The notes: generated from the sequence alone by a model not told the origin. DNA of 64,000 nt from Acidobacteriota bacterium (GCA_029263415.1 JAJCXN010000055.1:124001-188000), one strand, 5' to 3'; shown: positions 52,588-62,259, numbered from the stretch's first letter. A program made the numbers and translations.

Positions 52588-53838
52588 GCGACAGCAACTG
52601 CGGACTTGGATCAGGCGCTAGGCCAGTCCGGTCGGGATCGCGTCGTCGGTCTCAATACCCCGGGTTGGATCCGTGGAACGGTGAGTTCGGGTCGCATTAC
52701 CAAGGTCGGATTGTGGCTCACTTTGCTGACCTTGATCTTGTCGGTAGCTGCGGCAAATACCGGCAACAACTCGTTGTACCTGGTGATCGCGGCAACGACC
52801 AGTTTGCTGATCGTGGCGTGGGCTGTGGCCCGAGCCAACGTGATGGGGCACGACTTCAAAATCATCGTTCCAGATGAGATCTATGCAGGGTCGCCGGCCG
52901 TCCTCAAGTACGAGGTGAGGCGTCGGGCGCGCGGCGTGAGCACCGAGTTGCTAGTGCTGATCGAGGGCTCGCGATCCGGTACGTTGCTACGTCGCCTACG
53001 TGGGCTTCCGAGTTGGTACTCACGGTTGCTCGGTTGGGCGAAGCAGGGTAGCGACACAGCGGTGGTGGAATCGTCAGATTCTGAGGAATCAGTCGCAGAG
53101 GGCGGAGATGGCGTGAGTGCTGCGCACAGGCGCGTTTTTCGAGGCGATCAAGAGGTTCTCTATTTGCGTCGCGGGGTGCACCGAGTCGGCCAGGCGAAGG
53201 CCCTGAGCTTGTTCCCTATGGGGTTCTTTCGCCGTCAAGTGATTTTCCGCTCAGTCCAAGAAGTAATTGTTCTGCCCGAGATCTTCTCGGGCTTGCGCAC
53301 CGAACAAGAGGCCGCACCTCGGGGGTGGCGTGAGGTCGGAGCACAGACCGGACGTAGCGAGGATCTTCACTCCCTACGCGACTGGAGGCAAGGAGATGAT
53401 CCGCGCTCTATTCACTGGAAGCAGAGCGCACGCAATGCGCGATTGATCTATCAAGAGCGGTCCGAGGACGAAGATCGCCGGGTCTCGATCTTGGTGGACA
53501 ACGTTGTCCCAGAAGCCGTCAGCGTTGAGGACAACCGGTTCGAACGGCTGATTAGCGAGGCTGCGACGGCTTGCGTCGAGTACCTAGAAAGCGGCTACGA
53601 AGTCGAACTGGTACTGCGTGACGGCACCATCGGCTATGCCGCTGGCGCGTGGCAGCGCCGGCGTTTGCTTGAGGCTTTAGCACTGCTGCAGTCGCAGGTG
53701 GCATCACCTGAATCTGCCGAATCCCATAGGGCCCTTGAGGCTTGGTCGGGTCGCCCAGAAGAAGGAGCGCATGTGCTGCGCTTTTCTCTATCTCAAGCGA
53801 GTGTTTCCAGTGCCGACGGTTGCAACCTACGAGCATGA
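52579..53838 (+). CDS. DUF58 domain protein
   Basis: A 419-residue protein. Two hydrophobic segments (about residues 44-60 and 66-85) sit in the N-terminal region with the family pattern 'GLWLTLLTLILSVAAANTGN'. The DUF58 core has 'PMGFFRRQVIFRSVQEVIVL' and 'GREDLHSLRDWRQGDDPRSI' (seen as SEDLHSLRDWRQGDDPRSIHWK), followed by a vWA-like fold ('RRVSILVDNVVPEAV'). It is the middle gene of the MoxR-DUF58-TgpA set; the protein probably lies in the inner membrane. The start is GTG at 52579. Its TGA overlaps the TgpA ATG (ATGA). Confidence 0.88.
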   Translation: MARATATADLDQALGQSGRDRVVGLNTPGWIRGTVSSGRITKVGLWLTLLTLILSVAAANTGNNSLYLVIAATTSLLIVAWAVARANVMGHDFKIIVPDEIYAGSPAVLKYEVRRRARGVSTELLVLIEGSRSGTLLRRLRGLPSWYSRLLGWAKQGSDTAVVESSDSEESVAEGGDGVSAAHRRVFRGDQEVLYLRRGVHRVGQAKALSLFPMGFFRRQVIFRSVQEVIVLPEIFSGLRTEQEAAPRGWREVGAQTGRSEDLHSLRDWRQGDDPRSIHWKQSARNARLIYQERSEDEDRRVSILVDNVVPEAVSVEDNRFERLISEAATACVEYLESGYEVELVLRDGTIGYAAGAWQRRRLLEALALLQSQVASPESAESHRALEAWSGRPEEGAHVLRFSLSQASVSSADGCNLRA

Positions 53839-55976
53839 AGTTCGCCCGCGAAAAACGTCGTCTGCTGGCTTGGCTAGCGTTGGTCGCGCCTTTGCCGCTA
53901 CCGCTCAATGAGCCGCGACCGACTGGAGTGGTCGGCTGGCCGTTTCTTGCCTTGTGGGCTCTCGTAATACTGCTCTATCTACGGCGTGTCGAGAGCGGCT
54001 CCGAGCGATGGTTAGGACCGCGAGCGCTGAACCTTCTGGGTCTTGCCTATCTGCCGTTTCTTGCTCTTGATGTGATGTCGCTTGCCAGCAGCTTGCTGAT
54101 TCGGCCGATGATGCACCTCGCGATGTTTGCACTGGCAGCGAAGCTGTTCTCTCTCGAGCGCGAACGGGACAAGTGGCACGCGCTGCTCGGCATCTTCTTC
54201 ATCTTCGTCACTGCGACTGCGACCAGTACCAGTATCGGGATCGTGGTGTATCTGCTGGTGTTCATGGGCCTGGCCGCGATGGTATTGGCGCGTTTTTCGT
54301 CGCTGCACATGGAGTCCTTCGAAGATGGCGAGCGCCCGGTGCAGCGTCGTCCCGTGATGGGTCGGTTCTTGCCCGCGGCGATCCTGTTGATGATCCCGAT
54401 CTTCTGGTTTCTGCCGAGGTTCGGGCAACCGTTCCTGTTTGGCGAGGGTGGCGGTGGATCATCGATCATCGGTACCGGATTCTCGGATGAGGTCAGTCTC
54501 GATGGCATCGGCCGGATCCGCAGCAGTTCGGATGTGGCGCTTCGGCTCGACTTCGGCGAGTCCGAGCCATCTCGATCGATTGTTGGCGGCTTGCGTTTGC
54601 GGGGTGCCACCTACGATCGTTATCAAGGAGACGGTTGGGAGCGCACGCTCGAGACCAGCCCGGTGCGAGCCAACCGGGAAGGCGTTTTGGAGGTGCGCTC
54701 ATCAGACACTCGAGACGCACCACCGGTGGCCTCCGCTGAGGTCTGGCTAGAGCCCCTAGACGCACGAGCTGTGATCTTGCCGACTCAAACCCTCCGAGTG
54801 CAGAGCGACTATCGTGAGTCTTTCGAGCGTAACCGTGCCGGGGCACTGAGCTTTCTGAGAGCGCCGAGAGGGCCAGTTTCGTATCACGTCGAGTTAGGGG
54901 CTCGTGACACCCAATGGGCCGAGCCGCCCACGAGCGCGCGTGAACCTTCGCTGGATGACAGTGGCATTTCCGAGCGGATTCAGGCCCTCGCTGAATTGGT
55001 TGCAGGCGATGGTGATGAGTTCAGTCGAGCTGCTCAGATCGAGCAACACCTACAGACCGAGTACGACTACGAACTCGAGATGCTAGGTGCTGGGGATACC
55101 GGTGCCGTCGAGCGTTTCTTGTTCGAACGTCGCGCCGGGCATTGCGAGTACTTTGCCTCGGCCATGGTGTTGATGTTGCGCAGCCTAGATATTCCGGCGC
55201 GCTTTGTCACCGGATTCTTAGGGGCAGAGCGCAGTCCTCTGGGGTACAGCATCGTGCGCCAGAGCAACGCCCACGCCTGGGTTGAGGCCTACGTGGAGGG
55301 TTCGGGATGGCAGGTTTTTGACCCGACGCCGCCTGCAGGTCGGCCCACAGCCAGCTCGGGATCGTTGGCGGAGTTGGCTCGCCAGGCCTATGACTGGGCG
55401 ATCTTTTCCTGGGACAAATATGTGTTGGGGTTCGGCTCGGGCGAGCAGCAGAGAGTGTGGACCCGCCTGGTCGAGTGGGTTAGAGCGCTGATGGCGGTTG
55501 AGCGGACTGAAGACCCAGCGCTGGGAACCGGGTCGGTGGCCCAAGTGCCAGTGCCAGTGGTCGAGGTTCCGCGCAGCGGCAGGTTCAGGTGGGAGCCGAG
55601 TGCTTGGATACTGATTGGACTGGTGGGACTCGTCTTGGTGATGTGGTTGAGGCGCAGGCGTATTTCGCCCCAGCGTGGATACCTTGAGCTGCGCGGTGCT
55701 GCACGACGTGCCGGAATCGCTCCAAGCTCCGGGCCGCTTGAGTTTGCTGCTCAAGTTGGCCGTCGCGTTCCGGCGGCCGAGCAACCGGTGTTGAACTCAG
55801 TGGTCTTGTATCTTGAAGACAGTTTCGGCGCCAAAAAGCTCGACAAGGAATCGCTTGGTCGCTTCCGATGCGAGACGCGCGAGGCAGTGCGGCTCCTCCG
55901 TCGATCGAAGACAACGCGCCCGACGCAAAGCACGGCAACCAGGACGCGTGCGCGTCGGCGCCGTGAAGTCTCCTGA
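53835..55976 (+). CDS. TgpA-like membrane transglutaminase
   Basis: A 713-residue membrane protein from the ATG of an ATGA overlap. Residues about 8-205 hold six or more hydrophobic segments; the periplasmic transglutaminase-like core carries the triad C437 (RAGHCEYFASAM), H480 (SNAHAWVEAY) and D496 (VFDPTPPAG). A further membrane segment is near 595-615, then a cytoplasmic tail with 'GYLELRGAARRAGIAP'. Basic residues cluster at the very end. TgpA proteins are linked to peptidoglycan or envelope maintenance; the exact substrate is unknown. Together with MoxR and DUF58 this is a common operon. Confidence 0.9.
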   Translation: MKFAREKRRLLAWLALVAPLPLPLNEPRPTGVVGWPFLALWALVILLYLRRVESGSERWLGPRALNLLGLAYLPFLALDVMSLASSLLIRPMMHLAMFALAAKLFSLERERDKWHALLGIFFIFVTATATSTSIGIVVYLLVFMGLAAMVLARFSSLHMESFEDGERPVQRRPVMGRFLPAAILLMIPIFWFLPRFGQPFLFGEGGGGSSIIGTGFSDEVSLDGIGRIRSSSDVALRLDFGESEPSRSIVGGLRLRGATYDRYQGDGWERTLETSPVRANREGVLEVRSSDTRDAPPVASAEVWLEPLDARAVILPTQTLRVQSDYRESFERNRAGALSFLRAPRGPVSYHVELGARDTQWAEPPTSAREPSLDDSGISERIQALAELVAGDGDEFSRAAQIEQHLQTEYDYELEMLGAGDTGAVERFLFERRAGHCEYFASAMVLMLRSLDIPARFVTGFLGAERSPLGYSIVRQSNAHAWVEAYVEGSGWQVFDPTPPAGRPTASSGSLAELARQAYDWAIFSWDKYVLGFGSGEQQRVWTRLVEWVRALMAVERTEDPALGTGSVAQVPVPVVEVPRSGRFRWEPSAWILIGLVGLVLVMWLRRRRISPQRGYLELRGAARRAGIAPSSGPLEFAAQVGRRVPAAEQPVLNSVVLYLEDSFGAKKLDKESLGRFRCETREAVRLLRRSKTTRPTQSTATRTRARRRREVS

Positions 55977-55996
55977 CTCAGCGATCCAGACTCAAC

Positions 55997-56016
55997 TCTC
56001 CGGATCTCTCCGGATC
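55997..56016. repeat. tandem 10-base duplication
   Basis: TCTCCGGATC is repeated twice without spacing, followed by ATCCAG twice (56014-56026). It lies in the 66-base convergent spacer after TgpA. Confidence 0.9.
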
Positions 56017-56042
56017 CAGTGATCCAGTCCCAGCGACAGGGC

Positions 56043-57104
56043 CTAACGAAACGTGACGTCAGTAGGACGTTCGATTCGTGGCGACTCAAGCGTAACGAAG
56101 CCGTTGCCCTGGGCACTTTCGCTGGTGTCCGTTACTCGCAGAATCAATGTGTGTGTCTGAGTCGGAGGCGTTTGCGAGGACGTTGGCACGACCAGGGCAA
56201 GAGCCTTGCTCGCGCCAGTGAGAGAACCCACCTTGGTGATCTCCGTTCGCTCGAGGCCTCCCAGATAGACCTCGACAACCGAATTGGACCCACACGCGAC
56301 GCACCGAATGGCATCAACGGCGATTCGTGAACCGGCTTCGAGCTCGAACTCGTACTCCGACCAGGAGCCCACCGCGAGGCTGAGCGATCGGTTGATGAGG
56401 TCGGTCGTACTTTGCGGGATGCCGGTGCGGGCACCCCGTGGGGTGGCGTTGTCGTTCGCGAGGGAGATGGACGACCAGGCAACGCCGAGGTCGCGTTGAT
56501 CGCGGTTCCATCGGGTTGTTGCTTGCGATGGTAGGTCGCTTCGGATCCAGTTGTAGTGCAGGGAAAAGTCGTTCCGGCCCCGTTTCAGGGATTCGGACGG
56601 AATAGGCAAGCTATGTTCGGTCATTCCGCCTCCCAGCACCGCAACGCCCACAGTTCGGTCCTGCTCCGCAGAGTCTTTGACCAAGAGCGCAACAGATTGC
56701 GGCAGAAGATTGCTGTCCGTTCCTTCGGGGAATGGAAAGCCTCGGAGGTGAAGCACCGAGTCGCGTGGGTCGAAGACCATTAGCCCGAAGCTGGAGGTTC
56801 TGCCATTGCTCCACACGAAGGTTTCTCCTGAATCGTTGGATTCGTTCCAGGACCAACCATCGACTAGCCAAACGCGACCCTCTTCTGTTCCCACGTTGAT
56901 CTCAAGCGTGTCCCAGTAGGTCTCCGCGAGAGCAAACGAACGCTCAAGCCGATATGAGGTCTGCCACTGAGGTTCACTGCACCCAAACAGTGCGATCAGC
57001 GCGAGCAGCAGGAATGCCAGCAGCGGGAATGCCAGCACTTGGTGAGTTGTGTTCCGGTGGGCAAGCCGAACCTGAAACGTCAATGTGAGCCTCTGTTTCA
57101 CCAA
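56043..57104 (-). CDS. lipoprotein in the exopolysaccharide operon (unknown)
   Basis: A 353-residue protein starting at TTG 57104, directly after the stop of the glycosyl-phosphate transferase, or at the GTG one codon later. An N-terminal region of about 24 residues precedes a strongly hydrophobic 'FPLLAFLLLALIALFGC', giving a lipobox Cys near 42; a shorter start (GTG near 57035) would give a more normal signal. The mature protein looks all-beta ('YWDTLEINVG', 'GLMVFDPRDSVLHLRGFPFP', 'KALALVVPTSSQT'), like a carbohydrate-binding or GDSL-adjacent sandwich, but no family is certain. Position suggests a role in polysaccharide export or modification. Confidence 0.68.
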   Translation of the reverse strand: MVKQRLTLTFQVRLAHRNTTHQVLAFPLLAFLLLALIALFGCSEPQWQTSYRLERSFALAETYWDTLEINVGTEEGRVWLVDGWSWNESNDSGETFVWSNGRTSSFGLMVFDPRDSVLHLRGFPFPEGTDSNLLPQSVALLVKDSAEQDRTVGVAVLGGGMTEHSLPIPSESLKRGRNDFSLHYNWIRSDLPSQATTRWNRDQRDLGVAWSSISLANDNATPRGARTGIPQSTTDLINRSLSLAVGSWSEYEFELEAGSRIAVDAIRCVACGSNSVVEVYLGGLERTEITKVGSLTGASKALALVVPTSSQTPPTQTHTLILRVTDTSESAQGNGFVTLESPRIERPTDVTFR

Positions 57105-58538
57105 CTAGTAGGCGTTGGTGGCAAGGCCTTGGCGCACGGTCATCCACAGGATCTTGATGTCGAGTCTCAAGCTCCAGTTCTGGATGTAGTAGATGTCGTA
57201 TTGGATGCGCTTGCGGATCGAGGTGTTGCCGCGCCAGCCGTGTACCTGCGCCCAGCCGGTGATGCCCGACTTCACACGATGGCGCAGCATGTAGTTCGGT
57301 ACCTTGTGTTTGAACTCGTGCACAAACGTCGGGCGTTCAGGGCGTGGCCCTACGATCGACATGTCGCCACGAAAGACATTCCACAGCTGCGGCAGTTCGT
57401 CGATTGAAGTGCGCCTTAGGAGTGAGCCGATGCGAGTGCGGCGAGGGTCGCTCTCGATTGCCCACACCGGCCCGGACGCAGATTCGGCGTCAACGAACAT
57501 GCTGCGAAACTTGAGCATCATGAAAGAGCGACCGTCGAGTCCCATGCGCTCCTGGCGGTAAAAGATCGGTCCGCGGTCTTCAAACCAAATGAGTGCTGCA
57601 ATCAATGGTAAGAACGGCAAGAGAGCGATCATCGCGGTGCCGGTAAGTGTGACGTCCATGACGCGTTTCGCCAGGCTGTGCCAGCCTTCGAGAGGAACCT
57701 GGGAGAGGTTGATGACCGGGGTGCCGTCGAGGTCCTCGAGCCCCGCTCGCAGTGTGGCGTACTGCAACAGGTTCGGTACCAAGCGAGTCTCTAGGCCTTC
57801 CTTCTCGGCGGTCTCCATCAGGCGGGAGATCTTCTTGTGAGCTTGCATCGGCAGAGCGATCATTAGTTGATCGATGTTGTGCTCTTCAATGATGGCCGCG
57901 GCATCGGTGGCAGCTCCCAGCACTGGCATGCCATAGAACGAGCTTTGACGAACGCCCGGATCGTCATCGATAAAGCCTGCGACCTCAAAGCCGAGTTCGC
58001 GGTGGCGTTGGATCTTGCGCGCGATGTCGCGACCGACCTCGCCAGCGCCAGCCACCAAGACACGGCGAATGTTGTGCCCCTTGAGGCGGCGCCTGCGCAG
58101 ATAGCTTCTGAGCAAGAGTCGCACGGCGCCCACCAAGACAACACTCGAGAGCACAAAAAGTACGAGATAGACACGGCTGTAGGTGAACGGTCCGGGGTCG
58201 CCTGGAGCGCGCTCAGGTCGATAAAACGTCATCAACCCGGCCAGCATCACCATGCTCAATCCGTGCGCGACCACCTGCGTGAACAGGTCCTCGATTCGGC
58301 TGAAGCCGCGGCGACTGCGGTAGAGGCCGTGGAAGTAGAAGACGATCGGCCAGATGACCAGCGCCACCGGAATCAGCAGCAGATAGCGCTCGAAGTCAGG
58401 CACTTCCTTGTCGGCGGCTAGTGGAACGATTTGAGCCTCGAACCGGAACCACCAGGCTGCGAAGAAGGCAGTGGTTAGACCGACAACGTCGCCTAGTAGA
58501 AAGAGACTCGCAGTTTCTCTGTTTCGTTGTTGAAACAA
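57105..58538 (-). CDS. undecaprenyl-phosphate sugar phosphotransferase (WcaJ-like)
   Basis: A 477-residue polyprenyl glycosylphosphotransferase. Four to five hydrophobic segments lie in residues 10-150, then a CoA-binding-like region with 'RRVLVAGAGEVGRDIARKI', and after a fifth segment ('GTAMIALLPFLPLIAALIWF') the catalytic part: 'GPIFYRQERMGLDGRSFMML', 'KFRSMFVDAE', 'RIGSLLRRTSIDELPQLWNV', 'GDMSIVGPRPERP' and 'VKSGITGWAQVHGWRG'. It starts exopolysaccharide synthesis by adding a sugar-phosphate to undecaprenyl phosphate. The start is TTG with GGGAG about 10 bases upstream. Confidence 0.93.
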   Translation of the reverse strand: MFQQRNRETASLFLLGDVVGLTTAFFAAWWFRFEAQIVPLAADKEVPDFERYLLLIPVALVIWPIVFYFHGLYRSRRGFSRIEDLFTQVVAHGLSMVMLAGLMTFYRPERAPGDPGPFTYSRVYLVLFVLSSVVLVGAVRLLLRSYLRRRRLKGHNIRRVLVAGAGEVGRDIARKIQRHRELGFEVAGFIDDDPGVRQSSFYGMPVLGAATDAAAIIEEHNIDQLMIALPMQAHKKISRLMETAEKEGLETRLVPNLLQYATLRAGLEDLDGTPVINLSQVPLEGWHSLAKRVMDVTLTGTAMIALLPFLPLIAALIWFEDRGPIFYRQERMGLDGRSFMMLKFRSMFVDAESASGPVWAIESDPRRTRIGSLLRRTSIDELPQLWNVFRGDMSIVGPRPERPTFVHEFKHKVPNYMLRHRVKSGITGWAQVHGWRGNTSIRKRIQYDIYYIQNWSLRLDIKILWMTVRQGLATNAY

Positions 58539-58567
58539 CTCCGATTCACTCCCTTAGGTTCTTGGAA

Positions 58568-59689
58568 TTAGGTGCGAAGCGCCGCGATCGCTGACTGAAG
58601 CTGGCTGGTGAAGGCATTCTCCGAGAAGCGCTGCGCCCGATGAGCTGCCTGGCGCGGATCGAAGTGAAGCCGCTTGACCCCCTGAATGGCTTCCATGAGT
58701 CCCTTCACCCTGTCTTTGGAGTCATACAGTATACCTTCGCTGCGGTGCTCGACGATGTCCAATACGCCACCCTCAGCGGCAGCCACCACCGGAGTGCCGC
58801 AAGCCAACGATTCCGCCGCGGCGATGCCGAAGTCTTCGATGCCGGGCTGCACGAACGCAATCGCATGGCGGTAGAGCTCGCGGAGCTCGGTGGCTGGAAT
58901 CCCGCTTCGGAAGTCCACTGTTTGATGGCCTAGGCTTCGAGCCTGTTCTTGGAGTTGTGCTTGATCTGGGCCCCGACCAACAATCACCAAAGGCAAGTCG
59001 AGCTCGGCCGCGGCCGAAATGGCGAGATCGACCTTCTTGTAGGCGTTGAGAGCTGCGACGCAGAGCAGGTGGTGACGGTGAGATGTGGCGTCAGGAGGAG
59101 TGAAAAAGTCGACGTCGACCGGCGGTGCAAGCACTGAACTTTCGCGGTCGTAGTACTTCTTGATGCGCTCTTGGACGAAGCTCGAGTTGGCCAGGTATTG
59201 AGTGGGCCGATGCGCTGTCTTGCGGTCCCAACGGCGGAGACGGCTCAAGAGTGCGTCGCGCGTAAGGGCTAGGGGACTGTTGCTCTTGGGGAAGTAAATC
59301 CGTTGCTGGTCCCATACATAGCGCATCGGTGTGTGGCAGTAGCAAAGATGCCGGGTCTCAGCGCCGACGATGATGCCTTTTGCGACGCAGTGGCTGGTGC
59401 TCACCACCAAGTCGTATCCCGCAAGGTCGAAGGATTCGATCGCTCTTGGGAACAATGGTAAATAGTGGCGATAGCGCCTCTCGAGGAATGGCAGTTTCTG
59501 TAGAAAGCTGGTGTGGATCGAGCGTCGCTCGAGTTCTTCGGAGACTGACCCTTTGAGGTGAAACAGCGTGTAGATCGGGGCGTCCGGGAAAAGCCGAACG
59601 ATCTGTTCCAGCACCTTCTCGCCGCCGCGCATGCCGGTAAGCCAATCGTGAACGATCGCGACTCTCTGATTGGTGGTGTTCTCGGCCAT
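58568..59689 (-). CDS. glycosyltransferase family 4 (GT-B)
   Basis: A 373-residue GT-B enzyme. 'VAIVHDWLTGMRGGEKVLEQ' at the N-terminus is typical of a sub-family of exopolysaccharide GT4 enzymes; 'HCVAKGIIVG', 'CYCHTPMRYVWD', 'YLANSSFVQERI' and the C-terminal donor motif 'EDFGIAAAESLACGTPVVAA' are visible. It adds a sugar to a polyprenyl-linked intermediate in the cytoplasm. The ATG follows the upstream GT4 stop with no gap (TGA directly followed by ATG), and the glycosyl-phosphate transferase begins 29 bases after its stop. Confidence 0.92.
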   Translation of the reverse strand: MAENTTNQRVAIVHDWLTGMRGGEKVLEQIVRLFPDAPIYTLFHLKGSVSEELERRSIHTSFLQKLPFLERRYRHYLPLFPRAIESFDLAGYDLVVSTSHCVAKGIIVGAETRHLCYCHTPMRYVWDQQRIYFPKSNSPLALTRDALLSRLRRWDRKTAHRPTQYLANSSFVQERIKKYYDRESSVLAPPVDVDFFTPPDATSHRHHLLCVAALNAYKKVDLAISAAAELDLPLVIVGRGPDQAQLQEQARSLGHQTVDFRSGIPATELRELYRHAIAFVQPGIEDFGIAAAESLACGTPVVAAAEGGVLDIVEHRSEGILYDSKDRVKGLMEAIQGVKRLHFDPRQAAHRAQRFSENAFTSQLQSAIAALRT

Positions 59690-60811
59690 TCAGTGAGCCA
59701 GGACACGGTCGTAGCTAGCGAGAGTCTGCTGAGCGCAATTGGACCATTGAAAGCGTCGGACTTGCTCCAGGCCGAGGTCCCGAAGGCGGTATCGCTGGTC
59801 GGCTTGGGTGAACAGGGTGCCGATGGCGTCGGCAATGGCCGTGGTGTCGAGTGGGTCAACTAGAAGTGCAGCGTCGCCCGCTACCTCGGACAGTGCTGAA
59901 TTGGTAGATGTGATCACCGGAGTGCCAGCAGCCATGGCTTCGGCGACCGGCAGTCCGAAGCCTTCATAGAGGCCGGGGAAGACAAACATAGTGGCTGCTT
60001 GGTAGAGCGTCGGCATCTGCCAGCCGTCGATGAAACCGGGCAGCCTGACAGAGTCGGCGATCCCTAGCGCCGCAGCCTTTTCTGCGATTCGACCGGCGTC
60101 CGCGCCGGTGCCGGCGCAGACCAGTTGGCCCAGGTCCCGGTTTGCTGTCTTTGCCAGCCGGTAGGCTTCAAGCACGCGTTCGAGGTTCTTGTGGGGTTTG
60201 GGATTGCCCACGAAAAGCAGGTAGCCAGGCTCCAGGCCATGACGTTTGAACATGTTCTTGCGTTCGGTGTCGGTAGCGGGTGTTGAAAAATCAGAGCTAA
60301 CGCCGTTGTGGATCACATCGATGCGGTCGGATGGGATCGCTAGGTGCTGCTCTAAGTCCATGGCTGTGTGGTTGGAGACCGCGATCACCCGGCTGGCGAT
60401 GCGAGCGGCCCGCTTGAGCATCACTCGCGCGTACGTTAAGGCAAGGCGATTGGGTAGGAACTCCGGGAACAATAGGTGAATCAAATCGTGGATAGTGACC
60501 ACACACCGACAAGGGGGCCTCAGGGGCAAGGTGTAGTGGGTAGCGTGGTAGAGGTCTGCGTCGATGCGCTTGAGGGTACGGCTGACCGAGAGTAGCTCTC
60601 CTGCCGAGTAGACTGTTGCAGGTTCGATCACCGTGGCGAAGCGGCGCGGCAGCGGTCCGAGGTCGCTTTCAAGCGTCTCTTCGCTCGCCACCAGCAACAG
60701 GTAGCGGTGCTCACTGTCGAGTTGCGCCAGGTGACGGATGAGGTTGCGGATATAGGTCCCAATACCAAAGTCCTGCAGTTTGCGAGCGTCGATCGCTATG
60801 GTTTTGGACAT
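59690..60811 (-). CDS. glycosyltransferase family 4 (first gene of the exopolysaccharide operon)
   Basis: A 373-residue GT-B enzyme. Motifs: 'IAIDARKLQDFGIGTYIRNL', 'VVTIHDLIHLLFPEFLP', 'VIAVSNHTAMDLEQHL', 'YLLFVGNPKPHKNLERVLEA' and 'PGLYEGFGLPVAEAMAAGTP'. It probably transfers a mannose- or glucose-type sugar, as its acceptor motif is common among mannosyltransferases, but this is inference. Its 5' leader contains three copies of an 11-base repeat. It is divergent from the unknown membrane-anchored gene at 60906; no clear promoter was found in the 94-base spacer. Confidence 0.92.
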   Translation of the reverse strand: MSKTIAIDARKLQDFGIGTYIRNLIRHLAQLDSEHRYLLLVASEETLESDLGPLPRRFATVIEPATVYSAGELLSVSRTLKRIDADLYHATHYTLPLRPPCRCVVTIHDLIHLLFPEFLPNRLALTYARVMLKRAARIASRVIAVSNHTAMDLEQHLAIPSDRIDVIHNGVSSDFSTPATDTERKNMFKRHGLEPGYLLFVGNPKPHKNLERVLEAYRLAKTANRDLGQLVCAGTGADAGRIAEKAAALGIADSVRLPGFIDGWQMPTLYQAATMFVFPGLYEGFGLPVAEAMAAGTPVITSTNSALSEVAGDAALLVDPLDTTAIADAIGTLFTQADQRYRLRDLGLEQVRRFQWSNCAQQTLASYDRVLAH

Positions 60812-60815
60812 GGAG

Positions 60816-60848
60816 TTGGCAGAACTTTGGCAGAACTTTGGCAGAACT
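60816..60848. repeat. 11-base tandem repeat, three copies
   Basis: TTGGCAGAACT is repeated three times exactly, beginning 5 bases upstream of the minus-strand glycosyltransferase ATG, so it lies in the leader of the exopolysaccharide operon. Confidence 0.95.
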
Positions 60849-60905
60849 AAGGGGGAGTCAGTTGAAGAGCCGGCTAGATCCGATTGATGAGAGTGGAGCG
60901 GGCGT

Positions 60906-62162
60906 TTGAGTAGAGGTTATCTCTCTTCCGGACAACGGTCGCGGTTGGTAGTCGTTGTGGTGCTGGCAATGTGTGGTTGGTGGCTGGCGACGGCGCTTTC
61001 AACCGATTCATCGCAGCTTCAGCAGCGCCTGCTGGGCGCGACTACGGGCCCCGCGCCTGAGACGATCATGGTGTGGGTCGAGCGGCCGGCGACTCAGCTG
61101 ACACTCATTGAGCGGCAGCTCGGCGTTCCACTGGGCGAGTTGATGCTCCCTGCGGGCACGGAGAGGCTGTTGAGCAGGGCCCGCGAGGTGTTGCTGCTGG
61201 CTGAAGAAGGTGCAGTGCTCAAGGCCGAGGTGCGGCTTGGCAGCGTCGCTTCTATCGTGACCAAGGCACTTGGGATCGTTCGCAAGGATGCTTGGCTTCG
61301 GGGCGGGACGGTGAGCATCGGTGGGAATCCGGCGAGGGTCAGGTGGGGTAAAGGGGGCAGTTTCGTCGCTGATCGCTGGATCTTGGAGCGCTACGGTGCG
61401 GCCGGGGCACCGCTATCTCCGGCTTCGCTACCGCGTGGTGAGGAGGTCGAGGTCGGGATGGTTGCGTTGGTGCGAGTGCCGGCACCGGGCTCAGAATCCA
61501 GCGTCTGGGGGTTGGTGCCCCAAACGGAGGAGGATTCGGGCCTGCACTGGCAGCGCTTGGGCGGCTCGGTTGAAGGCCAGATAGCGCTGCCTTGGTGGAC
61601 AACGAATGGCGATCCCCGAGTTCTAGACGGATTGAGCTCTGACGCAGTGCTGGCGGCGGCAGCTCGCACTGGTGATGACTGGCAAGTCATGCTCTGGAAC
61701 GATTCGCCAATCGAAATCGACGAGTTCTCGGTAAGTCTCGAAGTGCCCAGGGCCGGACTGCTTGCTAGCGTCGGTCACCCGACCCCTTGGACGCTGCCGG
61801 CCGAGGGTGCAGCGCGCAGCCTAGCGGCGTCGATTGATGAGCTTTCACCTTCCGCAACGAGCTCCTTGCGTTCGTTGAGCGCCGAGGTGACACTGGTACT
61901 GAGCAGTCGTACTGCGCAGCTCGAACACTGGACCATGGGCCTACGCGAAGGCGCAATCGCGGCGCAAGTGGATCCGGCGGCACTGGTGGTATGGCTTGAG
62001 GCCGTCGTCCAGATGGGTCGAACCCTGCCCGGTGCCCAGCTTGGCGATGGTGCGCGCGCGCTCCGTCGGGACGGTGCCGCTGGGCCTCTTCTAAGTCGAC
62101 TGCCCAGGCTTCAGCTGCACTTGCAGCAGGACGACCTGTGGGTCCGGGCTCATGATCATTGA
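60906..62162 (+). CDS. membrane-anchored protein of unknown function
   Basis: A 418-residue protein from TTG 60906 (GGAGCGGGCG upstream). One N-terminal membrane segment (about 13-32, 'LVVVVVLAMCGWWLATAL') is followed by an outside part with alternating strands and helices: 'RLLSRAREVLLLAEEGAVLK', 'VSIGGNPARVRWGKGG', 'GEEVEVGMVALVRVPAPGSE' and 'LPWWTTNGDPRVLDGLSSDA'. No family recognised; the structure resembles proteins with an N-terminal anchor and repeated beta domains. It lies between the divergent exopolysaccharide operon and the YceD-L32-PlsX unit and probably belongs to neither. Confidence 0.65.
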   Translation: MSRGYLSSGQRSRLVVVVVLAMCGWWLATALSTDSSQLQQRLLGATTGPAPETIMVWVERPATQLTLIERQLGVPLGELMLPAGTERLLSRAREVLLLAEEGAVLKAEVRLGSVASIVTKALGIVRKDAWLRGGTVSIGGNPARVRWGKGGSFVADRWILERYGAAGAPLSPASLPRGEEVEVGMVALVRVPAPGSESSVWGLVPQTEEDSGLHWQRLGGSVEGQIALPWWTTNGDPRVLDGLSSDAVLAAAARTGDDWQVMLWNDSPIEIDEFSVSLEVPRAGLLASVGHPTPWTLPAEGAARSLAASIDELSPSATSSLRSLSAEVTLVLSSRTAQLEHWTMGLREGAIAAQVDPAALVVWLEAVVQMGRTLPGAQLGDGARALRRDGAAGPLLSRLPRLQLHLQQDDLWVRAHDH

Positions 62163-62229
62163 CTTGCTGTGGCGGGGTTTGAGGTTCGTTGTGGCCGCTC
62201 CGATTCGCTCCTGGCCTTAGGAGTTTCCA

Positions 62230-62259
62230 TTGACATCGGAACCGATGCTTTCGTAGCCT
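62230..62259 (+). promoter_or_regulatory. candidate promoter of the YceD-L32-PlsX unit
   Basis: A perfect TTGACA (62230-62235) is followed, 18 bases on, by the weak -10 hexamer TAGCCT (62254-62259). A start near 62266 would give a 20-base leader carrying AAGGAGG. The inverted sequence TCGGAACCGA lies between the two boxes. Confidence 0.45.

Noticed and set aside
54047-54610. 187-codon minus-strand frame opposite TgpA
   Set aside because: Antisense of a clear gene; basic, low-complexity translation typical of GC-rich shadow frames.
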